From: an uncultured Clostridia bacterium
GTDB lineage: Bacteria > Bacillota > Clostridia > Christensenellales > Aristaeellaceae
Direction: 5' to 3'
Length of the DNA: 6,518 bases
Assembly: GCA_946534455.1 (NCBI GenBank)
Contig: CAMNCR010000097.1
Span: forward strand, 1 to 6,518
A program made the position numbers and the translations under genes. Shown in pieces: positions 1-6,015 of the stretch. Position 1 is the stretch's first letter. Each line of letters begins with the position of its first letter. The notes under the pieces were generated by a model. It was given only the letters and a program-made list of their open reading frames with translations, searched no databases and was not told the origin of the DNA.

Positions 1-885
1 GTGCTGCTGGCCACCTACGCGGGAGAATCCCAGGGCAGCGCCATCGCGGACGTGCTTTTCGGCCGGGCCTGCCCCGGCGGCCACCTGTCCGAAACCTGGT
101 TCTGGCGGGACAGCGACCTGCCGCCCCTCCGGGAATACGGCGTGCGGCCCTTCGACACGGCCACGGAGCGGGGACGGACATACCTGTACTACCTGGGGGA
201 CGTGCGGTATCCCTTCGGATACGGGCTTTCCTACACCACCTTCGCCTACGAGGCGTTCCGGATGGACCGGGAGGCCTACGACGCCAACGACACGCTGGAG
301 ATCAGCGTCCGGGTGCGGAACACCGGCGGGATGGCCGGGGCCGCGGTGCCGCAGCTGTATTTCCGGAAGGTGAGCCTGTACGACAACAAGCCGCTGCGGC
401 AGCTGGCGGGGTTCCGGAAGGTGTTCCTGCAGCCGGGCGAGAGCCGGACGGTGACCTTCCGGGTGCCGGCGTGGGAGCTGAAATACTGGAACAGCTGGAG
501 GAAACGGTTCGAGGTGGAGGAGGGGAGATACGCCTTCTGGATCGGCGAGAGCTGCGAGGACCGCGGCAGCACCGCGCCCCTGGAGGCGGAGATCCGCGGC
601 AGCTGGCGGGCGCCGCTGTCGGCGGTGACGGTCCGGTGCGGACAGTCCATCCTCCGGCCCGGGGAGACCGCGGAGCTGCAGACGACGGCGACCCGGATGG
701 ACGCCAGCCACCTGGACGCGGCCGCGCTGCCCTTCGAATTCGAGTCCAGCGACGCGACGGTGATCCGGACGGAGGGCGGAAGGATCACGGCGCTGCGTCC
801 GGGCGCGGTGCGGGTGACCGCGAGGCTGACCCTGGAGGGCGTGACCCGGGAGGCCGTGCTCGGCCTGTGCGTGGCGGAGGGCTGA
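1..885 (+). CDS. Glycoside hydrolase family 3 enzyme, C-terminal part (5' end outside window), with FnIII-like and Big_2-like domains
   Basis: C-terminal 294 codons of a GH3 beta-glycosidase. The reading frame is open to the window edge, and the GTG at position 1 is an internal codon, not a start. Residues about 1-45 are the end of the GH3 C-terminal alpha/beta domain (GESQGSAIADVLFGRACPGG resembles the family's 'G.EGG.AIADVLFG..NPSG'). YPFGYGLSYTTF (about residues 70-81) is the GH3 hallmark leading into the fibronectin III-like domain (about 93-190: SVRVRNTG, LAGFRKVFLQPGES). Residues about 203-294 look like a bacterial Ig-like Big_2 fold (LRPGETAEL, FESSD, ITALRPGAVRVTA). The catalytic nucleophile domain is upstream and not visible, so the specificity (beta-glucosidase, beta-xylosidase or arabinofuranosidase) is open, as is the presence of a signal peptide. 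It stops at TGA 883-885, 303 bp before the next start, so it probably ends an upstream transcription unit of the same locus. Family assignment is firm; substrate is inference. Confidence 0.93.
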   Translation: MLLATYAGESQGSAIADVLFGRACPGGHLSETWFWRDSDLPPLREYGVRPFDTATERGRTYLYYLGDVRYPFGYGLSYTTFAYEAFRMDREAYDANDTLEISVRVRNTGGMAGAAVPQLYFRKVSLYDNKPLRQLAGFRKVFLQPGESRTVTFRVPAWELKYWNSWRKRFEVEEGRYAFWIGESCEDRGSTAPLEAEIRGSWRAPLSAVTVRCGQSILRPGETAELQTTATRMDASHLDAAALPFEFESSDATVIRTEGGRITALRPGAVRVTARLTLEGVTREAVLGLCVAEG

Positions 886-899
886 GGGTCCGCGGCGGG

Positions 900-921
900 A
901 AAAAAGCGTTAACGATTTTTT
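900..921. repeat. Palindrome A6-GCGTTAACGA-T6
   Basis: Six A (900-905) and six T (916-921) flank the self-complementary CGTTAACG. The whole 22 bp is a palindrome with one mismatched pair (906/915). It lies 15 bp after the GH3 stop codon. The T-run could help end transcription, but the stem is AT-rich and has no loop to speak of, so it is a poor intrinsic terminator. A dimeric regulator site is the alternative. Function unknown. Confidence 0.4.
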
Positions 922-925
922 CGAT

Positions 926-950
926 CCGGAGGGGCCGGGCGCCCCTCCGG
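926..950. repeat. GC-rich hairpin downstream of the GH3 gene
   Basis: CCGGAGGGGC (926-935) pairs perfectly with GCCCCTCCGG (941-950) around a 5-nt loop CGGGC. No T-run follows on either strand, so this is not a canonical Rho-independent terminator. It could act as a 3'-end stabilising structure for the GH3 transcript or in factor-assisted termination. It shares the 11-mer GGGCGCCCCTC with the hairpin at 1820-1848, and its left arm recurs at 1095-1104. Confidence 0.5.
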
Positions 951-1025
951 CGGGGATAGAAGCGCCGGAAGGCCTTGAAAATGCACGTTCTGGCGAAAAA
1001 TTGACCAGATAAAAAGAATTGAATA

Positions 1026-1054
1026 TTTACAATTTTCGTCAATTGGAACAAAAT
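1026..1054 (+). promoter_or_regulatory. Candidate sigma-A promoter of the downstream operon
   Basis: TTTACA (1026-1031, 5 of 6 to TTGACA) and CAAAAT (1049-1054, 4 of 6 to TATAAT) are separated by 17 bp in an AT-rich island. They lie upstream of the operator-like palindrome and of the Shine-Dalgarno sequence before 1189. An alternative pair is TTGACC (1001-1006) with TATTTA (1024-1029), also 17 bp apart but with a weaker -10. AATTG/CAATT half-repeats occur at 1017-1021, 1030-1034 and 1041-1045. The AT-rich patch supports a promoter here; the exact elements are uncertain. Confidence 0.4.
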
Positions 1055-1128
1055 AGGGGCAAAGATGGGTCAACTGAACAGCCATGAGGCGGTGCCGGAG
1101 GGGCGCCGCAATTCCGGTTCCCATGAGG

Positions 1129-1140
1129 CGAAACGTTTCG
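1129..1140. promoter_or_regulatory. Putative LacI-family operator
   Basis: CGAAACGTTTCG is a perfect 12-bp palindrome with a central CpG. This is the usual layout of LacI-family operators, where the hinge-helix leucine inserts at the central CpG step. It sits inside a wider dyad, GGCGAAA (1127-1133) and TTTCGCC (1145-1151). It lies between the candidate promoter and the ribosome binding site, so a bound repressor could block transcription. A LacI-type regulator with a matching hinge (ARSLKT) is encoded at 6016. The pairing of regulator and site is inference. Confidence 0.6.
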
Positions 1141-1169
1141 GAAATTTCGCCGGGAAACGGCATCTGCGG

Positions 1170-1180
1170 AAGGAGAGGTG
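1170..1180 (+). promoter_or_regulatory. Strong ribosome binding site that sets the GTG start at 1189
   Basis: AAGGAGAGGTG is a near-ideal Shine-Dalgarno sequence. The GAGGTGA core ends 7 nt before GTG 1189-1191. No comparable site precedes the in-frame ATG codons at 1084 and 1123. This signal decides the start of the following open frame and shows that the leader was built to drive strong translation of a first operon gene. Confidence 0.65.
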
Positions 1181-1188
1181 AACAGAGC

Positions 1189-1785
1189 GTGTCCAGGGAG
1201 CATGCGATTCCTCAGAAAACATTCGGCCAGCCCACGGTCATCACCACCGCCGCGGTGGAGAACGGCCATGTGGACAAGTGCCTGGAGCTGCTGAACTTCC
1301 TGTATTCCGAAGAGGGCAGCGAGATCGTGAACTGGGGCGTTGAGGGCGTGTCCTACACGAAGGATGCCGACGGCAACCATATCTGGACCGAAGCGGTGAC
1401 CAACGATCCCGACTATCCGATGTCCGACGCGGTGTTCAAGTATGCCCTGCCCACGCTGGGCGGCTGGCCGAAGGCCATGAGCTACGAAGCCTGGGGCTCC
1501 ATGAACCTGCGCGTTGAGGATCAGATCATCACCCACAAGAACTACGCGGCCTGCGACAGTGGCCTGGACCTCCCCGGCTTCGCGCTGAACATGGAGGAGC
1601 AGGACACCTATTCCCGCATCATCACCGATGTGAACACGGCCGTTTCCGAGACCTACTGGAACGTGGTGACCGGCAAGAAGCCCATCGAGGAGCTGGACAG
1701 CCTGCTGGAGCTGGTCAAGAGCATGGGCGTGGCGGATGCCGTGGCGGCCTACCAGAGCGCCTATTCCCGGTACCTGGAGCGCTGA
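1189..1785 (+). pseudogene. N-terminally truncated extracellular solute-binding protein (family 1, LplA-like) fused to a foreign leader
   Basis: The 198 codons from GTG 1189 encode, from about residue 12 onward (FGQPTVITTA, nt 1222), the C-terminal lobe of a family 1 sugar-binding lipoprotein of an ABC importer. LLNFLYSEEGSEIVNWGVEGVSYT is typical of LplA-type proteins, which usually have about 500-560 residues. About two thirds of the protein is missing: no signal peptide, no lipobox cysteine, no N-terminal lobe. The first 11 residues (VSREHAIPQKT) do not belong to this family and may be the start of another protein, possibly a transporter permease (inference). The frame itself is intact, with no internal stop, so a short cytosolic product is possible, but it could not bind and deliver sugar as a normal binding protein does. 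A misassembly in the source contig would look the same. No permease gene is present beside it in the window. Confidence 0.75.
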
Positions 1786-1819
1786 TCCCCGGACAGGAAA
1801 ACAGAGACAGAAAACCAAG

Positions 1820-1848
1820 CTGTGGGGCGCCCCTCGGGCGCCCCACAG
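1820..1848. repeat. Perfect 13-bp hairpin between the binding-protein fragment and the GH95 gene
   Basis: CTGTGGGGCGCCC (1820-1832) and GGGCGCCCCACAG (1836-1848) are exact reverse complements around a 3-nt loop CTC. The structure must be very stable. The next bases (TCCCATCCC) contain no T-run, so it is not a standard intrinsic terminator. Such hairpins after binding-protein genes are known to protect the upstream mRNA from 3' exonucleases and to lower expression of downstream genes. That role fits here but is inferred. The hairpin ends 30 nt before the GH95 start. Confidence 0.65.
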
Positions 1849-1863
1849 TCCCATCCCGAAGAG

Positions 1864-1869
1864 CGGAGG
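1864..1869 (+). promoter_or_regulatory. Ribosome binding site of the GH95 gene
   Basis: CGGAGG ends directly against an ATG at 1870 but lies 9 nt before a second in-frame ATG at 1879. A zero-length spacer is not usable, so 1879 is the better start. Confidence 0.65.
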
Positions 1870-1878
1870 ATGAAACAC

Positions 1879-4332
1879 ATGATTGCCTTTGAAAAGATGA
1901 AATATCCCTATCCGTACATCCCGGCGGAAAAGCGCAGCGCCTTTCTGCCAGAACACAACATCTGTTCCATCTCTCCCTCCGAGGAGCATGCCGACGACTT
2001 CATCACGGGCAACGGCGCGCTGCGGGTGCAGACCTCCGGCAGGCCCACCAGCGACGAGCATGCCTATACGCTGGAAACGCTGTACGAGCCGCTGTGGGAA
2101 AAGACGCCGCTGCCGCCGGACCTGCGGCCCTATCTGCCGCGGATCCGCCAGCTGCTGCTGGAGGGAAAGCCCGAGGAGACGGACGCCCTGATCGACGAGG
2201 CGCAGAAAAAGGCCGGCTTCGACAAATACATGAATTTTGACAACAAAATTCTGTATCCCACCGGCTCGCCGCGGCTGCACACCGCCTTCTGGCTGACCTT
2301 CACGCAGCCGGAGGGGGAGCGCACGGAGGACTATCTGCGCTGGCTGGACATGGACAGCGGGCTGATTACCGCCCGGTGGCGCAACGAGAAGGGGGAATTC
2401 CGGAGCGAAAGCTTCGCCGCCTGCGAGGGACAGGTGACCGTGGACCGGCTCACCGCGCCGAAGGGTCAGCTGGAGGTGGAGGTGGAGATCACCCTGCCGG
2501 GGAGGCCCTTCCGATACGGCAACATGGTGATGAAGCAGCCCTTTACCGGCAGCACGCATAAGCTGATCGTGTCCGATCACCTGATTTCCCTGGCCTGGGC
2601 CTACCGGCCGGAGTTCGGCAGGAAGGGCTATGTGGCGGCCATCCGCTTCATTCCCGAGGGCGGCCAGCTGACGGCCGGCGCGCGGAGCGTGAAGGTCAGC
2701 GGAGCGGACAGCCTGGTGGTGGTCAGCAAAATCGTCAAATTTGAAGGGAACTTCAGCTTCGAGTGCGCGGAGGCGGTCAACCGGGAGCTGATGGCGATGC
2801 GCGTGGACGTGGACGCGATGCTGGCGGCCAACCGGAGGATCGTGGGCGAAAAGATGGAGCGCTCCCGCATCCATCTGTGCACGCCGGCGGACCGGATGCT
2901 GTCCGGCGAGGAGCTGCTGGAGCGGACCCACAGCCGGAGCATGGTGGACCCGGCGCTGATGGAGAAGCTGTACGACATGGGCCGCTTCTTCCAGATCTAC
3001 GAGACGGGCACCCTGCCGCCCATGATGGGGCAGCACAACATCAACACCAACCTGCAGGTCTGCGCGGGCAACAACACGGGCCTGTTCGAGGAGATGGACG
3101 TCTACTTCCGGTACTACGAGACGAAATTCGAGGACTTCCGCACCAACGCCCGGCTCCTGTTCGGCGCGCGGGGCCTGCTGGCCAGCGTGCACTGCGACCC
3201 GGATTCGGGACTGTACTATCATTTCTCGCGGACGTATCCGCACTACTGCTGGACCGGGTGCCTGGGGTGGATTTACAATGAGCTGTGGGGCTACTACCTG
3301 GTGACGGGGGACCGGGAATTCCTGCGCACGCGGGTGATTCCCGCCTACAAGGAGATGGCGCTGTTCTTTGAGGACTATGCCTGCGACCGGGGACCGGACG
3401 GCAAGGTGATCTTCTATCCGTCCTTCTCGCCGGAGGATCCGACGCCGAATCCCGGCTACGAAACGGTGACCTGCAGGAGCATCAACCCCACGCGGATCAA
3501 CTCCGTGATGGACATCGCCATCTGCCGGGAGATTCTGACGAACCTGATCGACGGATGCCGGACGCTGGGCATCGAGGAAGAGAACATTCCTCACTGGGAG
3601 GCGCAGCTGGCGTCCCTGCCCACCTACCTGCTGGACCGGGAGGGCGGCCTGAAGGAATGGGCCTGGGCGGACATCGAGGAGAACTACAACCACCGCCATG
3701 TGTCGCATCACTACGACGTGTGGCCGGGACGCGCGGTCACGCCGGAGACCGAGCCGGAGCTGACGCGGGCCATCATCATTTCCAACCGCAAGCGCGGGCA
3801 GCAGGACGATTCGGCCCACGGCATCATTCACCGCGCGTTGACCGCCATCCGGCTGAAGGATCTGGAGGAGGCGGAGCAGAACCTGAGCCAGCTGTTCAGC
3901 CACGGCTTCGTGCGCCGGACGCTGCAGACCAGCCACTTCCCCTACCGGGGCGTGTTCCCGGATCTGCAGGGCGCCGTGCCGGCGTTCCTGGTGGAGATGT
4001 GCGTGTTCAGCATGCCGGGGGTCGTCGAGTTCCTGCCGGCGATGCCGGAGTCCCTGATGGAGGGCTCGATTGACGGCGTGTGGCTGTACACGTTCGCGAA
4101 GCTGAATCATATGGAATGGAGCCGCGAGGGCGTGAAGGCGTCGCTGACCTCGAAGGAGGCGCAGACCCTGACGCTGCGCTGCCGCAGGCCCGGCAGCCGG
4201 ATCACGGTCAATGGCCGGCCGGCGGACATGGACGGGGACCACGCGACGGTCGCCTTCGCCGCGGGGGAGACCGCGGAAATCGGCGTGACCTTCGCGCCCT
4301 GCTGCGCTTCGGCGGAAAGGAATCCGGAATGA
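1879..4332 (+). CDS. Glycoside hydrolase family 95-like enzyme (alpha-L-fucosidase / alpha-L-galactosidase type)
   Basis: An 817-residue protein close to the usual GH95 length of 750-800. Known GH95 enzymes are inverting exo-glycosidases that remove alpha-1,2-linked L-fucose or L-galactose. Order: an N-terminal beta-sandwich (about residues 1-270, GNGALRV near the start, LYEPLW in place of the usual 'E.TLWSG'), a linker, an (alpha/alpha)6 barrel (about 330-700), and a C-terminal beta domain. HRHVSHHYDVWPG (605-617) matches the family signature HRHxSHLYGLYPG. By motif comparison with the bifidobacterial enzyme AfcA, the activating asparagines are N387 and N389 (HNINTN), the acid is E519 (FSPED) and the activating aspartate is D695 (VFPDLQG). 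FLPAMPE matches 'LLPALP'. Odd points: the 'NLQGIW' and 'EMNYW' motifs and the 'GWSxAW' helix are replaced (PPMMGQ, TNLQV, RGQQDDSAHG at 639-648), so substrate recognition may differ. No signal peptide is seen, which suggests a cytosolic enzyme. The gene overlaps the next one by ATGA. Family confidence is good; substrate is uncertain. Confidence 0.85.
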   Translation: MIAFEKMKYPYPYIPAEKRSAFLPEHNICSISPSEEHADDFITGNGALRVQTSGRPTSDEHAYTLETLYEPLWEKTPLPPDLRPYLPRIRQLLLEGKPEETDALIDEAQKKAGFDKYMNFDNKILYPTGSPRLHTAFWLTFTQPEGERTEDYLRWLDMDSGLITARWRNEKGEFRSESFAACEGQVTVDRLTAPKGQLEVEVEITLPGRPFRYGNMVMKQPFTGSTHKLIVSDHLISLAWAYRPEFGRKGYVAAIRFIPEGGQLTAGARSVKVSGADSLVVVSKIVKFEGNFSFECAEAVNRELMAMRVDVDAMLAANRRIVGEKMERSRIHLCTPADRMLSGEELLERTHSRSMVDPALMEKLYDMGRFFQIYETGTLPPMMGQHNINTNLQVCAGNNTGLFEEMDVYFRYYETKFEDFRTNARLLFGARGLLASVHCDPDSGLYYHFSRTYPHYCWTGCLGWIYNELWGYYLVTGDREFLRTRVIPAYKEMALFFEDYACDRGPDGKVIFYPSFSPEDPTPNPGYETVTCRSINPTRINSVMDIAICREILTNLIDGCRTLGIEEENIPHWEAQLASLPTYLLDREGGLKEWAWADIEENYNHRHVSHHYDVWPGRAVTPETEPELTRAIIISNRKRGQQDDSAHGIIHRALTAIRLKDLEEAEQNLSQLFSHGFVRRTLQTSHFPYRGVFPDLQGAVPAFLVEMCVFSMPGVVEFLPAMPESLMEGSIDGVWLYTFAKLNHMEWSREGVKASLTSKEAQTLTLRCRRPGSRITVNGRPADMDGDHATVAFAAGETAEIGVTFAPCCASAERNPE

Positions 4333-5933
4333 AAAAAGCCAGGCTGACGCTGCATCCCTCCTTCCGGGTGGGGAGCATTTCTCCGCGCCTGTTCGGCGCG
4401 TTTCTGGAGCCCATCGGCTCCATGGTCAACGGCAGCATGTACAACCCGAAGCATCCCACGGCGGACGATCTGGGCTTCCGGCGGGATTTTATGGAGGGCC
4501 TGAAGGCGGCCGGGCTGCCCTGCGTGCGGCTGCCGGGCGGCAACTTCGTTTCCGGCTGGAACTGGAAGGACTCCATCGGCCCCCGGGAGCAGCGGAAGGC
4601 CCATGTGGACCTGGCCTGGTTCCAGTACATCGACAACGCGGTGGGCCATGATGAATACCTGCAGTGGGCGGAGCGCACGGGGACGGAGCCCATGTACACC
4701 GTGAACCTGGGCACGGGCAGCCTGCAGGACGCGGTGGATGTGGTGGAATACACCAATTTCCGGGAGGGAACCTGGTGGTCCGATCTGCGGGCGCGCAACG
4801 GCCACCCCGCCCCCTACGGGGTCAAAATCTGGTATCTGGGAAACGAGATGGACGGCCCGTGGCAGATCGCCTCCTGGGAAAAGAAGCCGAGGGAATACGG
4901 CATTCTGGCCCACGAGGCCTCCAAGGCCATGAAGTTCACGGATTCGACGATCGAGACGGCGGTGTGCGTCTCCTCCTCGCCGTTCCTGAGCCACTATCCG
5001 GAATGGGAGCGGCAGGTGCTTGAGCAGTGCTACGAGACGGTGGACTACATTTCCATGCACCACTATCACTCGGCGCCGGTGGGCAACATTCCGGGGCTGC
5101 TGGCGGGATACCAGGCCTTCGAGAACTACATCCGCACGGAGATCAGCCTGTGCGACTACATGAAGACGCATCTGCGCTCCGGGCGGACGATGATGCTGTC
5201 GCTGGACGAATACGGCGCGATGATGCGCCCGGCGGGAAAGACCGCCTACGGCCAGAACGGCCGGGAGCACGCGCTGAACTTCTACAGCTTTGATCCGGCG
5301 CGGACGTTTGTGCGGCACGATCCGGACGACTGGAGCACCCGCCGGAGGCCGCCGGCCTCGGGAGAAATGCTGCGCACGCTGGGCACGATGAGCGTTCAGC
5401 TGACGATGCTGCGGCACGCGGACCGGATCCGGATCGGCTGCGCGACGGGCGGCCTGGGGGATCTGTGCGCGACCGACCGGGAGCATGCCTGGAAGGGCGC
5501 GTGCCACTATCCCTTCACGCAGATGATCCGCTGGGCGCGGGGAACGTCGCTGCTGCCGGCGGTGGAATGCGAAACCTACGACGTGGAGGGCTACGCGATC
5601 GACGAGATGAACCAGTATGCCGGGTTCGAAGGGGTGAGCTACATCCAGAGCGGAGCCGCCCTGAGCCCGGAGGAGGACGAGCTGACGGTCTTTGTGATCA
5701 ACGCGGACTGGGAGGAGGCGCAGGAGCTGACGCTGGACGTGCGGGGCTTCGAGGGATGGCGCTTCCTGGGCCACAGCTGCCTGAGCGACCCGGATCCGGA
5801 GGCCCGCAACAGCTGGGAGAATCCCGGCCGACTGGTGCCGCGGGAGGTGCCCGAAACCCGGTTCGAAAAGGGCCTGTGCGCGGCAAGGCTGCCCAGCCTG
5901 TCCTGGAATGTGTTCCGATTTAGCCGAAAATGA
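4329..5933 (+). CDS. Glycoside hydrolase family 51-like alpha-L-arabinofuranosidase, divergent
   Basis: A 534-residue protein (GH51 arabinofuranosidases are usually about 500) that should release terminal alpha-L-arabinofuranose by a retaining mechanism. A (beta/alpha)8 barrel is followed by a C-terminal beta-sandwich from about residue 400. Hallmarks: HPTADDLGFRRDF, RLPGGNFVSGWNWKDSIGP (family 'RYPGGNFVSGYxWxDgvGP'), GTEPMYTVNLGTGSLQDAVD, and WYLGNEMDGPWQI with acid/base E173. The nucleophile is E294 in LSLDEYGA. Divergent points: the common DEWN after the nucleophile strand is DEYG; the N-terminal EHLGR is EPIGS; the ANLAQLVN region is replaced by CATGGLGDLC. No signal peptide is visible, so it is probably cytosolic. 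The start ATG overlaps the GH95 stop in ATGA, with AAAGGA (4316-4321) about 7 nt upstream, so the two are co-transcribed and probably translationally coupled. An altered pentose or side-chain specificity is possible. Family membership is firm; activity is inference. Confidence 0.9.
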   Translation: MKKARLTLHPSFRVGSISPRLFGAFLEPIGSMVNGSMYNPKHPTADDLGFRRDFMEGLKAAGLPCVRLPGGNFVSGWNWKDSIGPREQRKAHVDLAWFQYIDNAVGHDEYLQWAERTGTEPMYTVNLGTGSLQDAVDVVEYTNFREGTWWSDLRARNGHPAPYGVKIWYLGNEMDGPWQIASWEKKPREYGILAHEASKAMKFTDSTIETAVCVSSSPFLSHYPEWERQVLEQCYETVDYISMHHYHSAPVGNIPGLLAGYQAFENYIRTEISLCDYMKTHLRSGRTMMLSLDEYGAMMRPAGKTAYGQNGREHALNFYSFDPARTFVRHDPDDWSTRRRPPASGEMLRTLGTMSVQLTMLRHADRIRIGCATGGLGDLCATDREHAWKGACHYPFTQMIRWARGTSLLPAVECETYDVEGYAIDEMNQYAGFEGVSYIQSGAALSPEEDELTVFVINADWEEAQELTLDVRGFEGWRFLGHSCLSDPDPEARNSWENPGRLVPREVPETRFEKGLCAARLPSLSWNVFRFSRK

Positions 5934-6015
5934 CGAATCTCCCGGGAAACCGGGAAGGAATTGGGGGCCAGACTGGCGAAGAACAGGAACAGAATGGGCA
6001 AAGAGGGGGAGCAGG
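5934..6015 (+). other. Short gap before the regulator gene, with a GAAA-loop hairpin
   Basis: The 82-bp gap contains TCCCGG (5940-5945) and CCGGGA (5950-5955) around a GAAA loop, a small stable GNRA-type hairpin 7 bp after the GH51 stop. It has no T-run, so read-through into the regulator gene is likely. The purine-rich stretch GAGGGGGAG (6003-6011) serves as ribosome binding site. I see no clear sigma-A promoter and no copy of the CGAAACGTTTCG palindrome. Confidence 0.45.

Larger units (their letters stand above)
886..1188. other. Non-coding interval with promoter, palindromes and 5' leader
   Basis: About 300 bp with no recognisable gene. From left to right it holds an A6...T6 palindrome (900-921), a GC-rich hairpin (926-950), a strikingly AT-rich island (about 985-1066) inside GC-rich surroundings, a GGAGG-loop hairpin (1090-1108), a CpG-centred palindrome (1129-1140) and a strong Shine-Dalgarno sequence (1170-1180). 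An open frame from ATG 1084 runs through the leader into the downstream gene. Its first 35 residues are Arg/Gly/Pro-rich, resemble no domain I know, and span the operator and the ribosome binding site, so I treat this part as untranslated. Confidence 0.75.

Noticed and set aside
1084..1188. N-terminal extension of the binding-protein frame from ATG 1084
   Set aside because: The 35 residues are Arg/Pro/Gly-rich without homology, contain no signal peptide, and would run through the operator palindrome and the strong Shine-Dalgarno sequence.
886..1188. Riboswitch or small RNA in the leader
   Set aside because: I looked for T-box, TPP, cobalamin and similar conserved cores and recognised none; only short hairpins and the operator-like palindrome are supported.
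1820..1848. Intrinsic transcription terminator
   Set aside because: The stem is ideal but no T-run follows; the next bases are TCCCATCCC.
1822..1878. Upstream start for the GH95 gene at ATG-less position 1822 (GTG)
   Set aside because: It would begin inside the 13-bp hairpin with no RBS. ATG 1879 has GGAGG at 9 nt; ATG 1870 abuts the RBS.
1039..4242. Minus-strand open frame of 1067 codons
   Set aside because: It lies in codon register opposite the binding-protein fragment and GH95 gene. Its product is rich in His, Arg, Gln, Val and Pro with no domain, and it has no plausible RBS. It is a codon-bias shadow.
4664..5023. Other-frame + strand ORFs inside GH95 and GH51 (e.g. 2763-3281, 3555-4073, 4664-5023, 5465-5923)
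   Set aside because: Gly/Arg/Ala-rich shadows of GC-rich genes with no independent RBS or domain.
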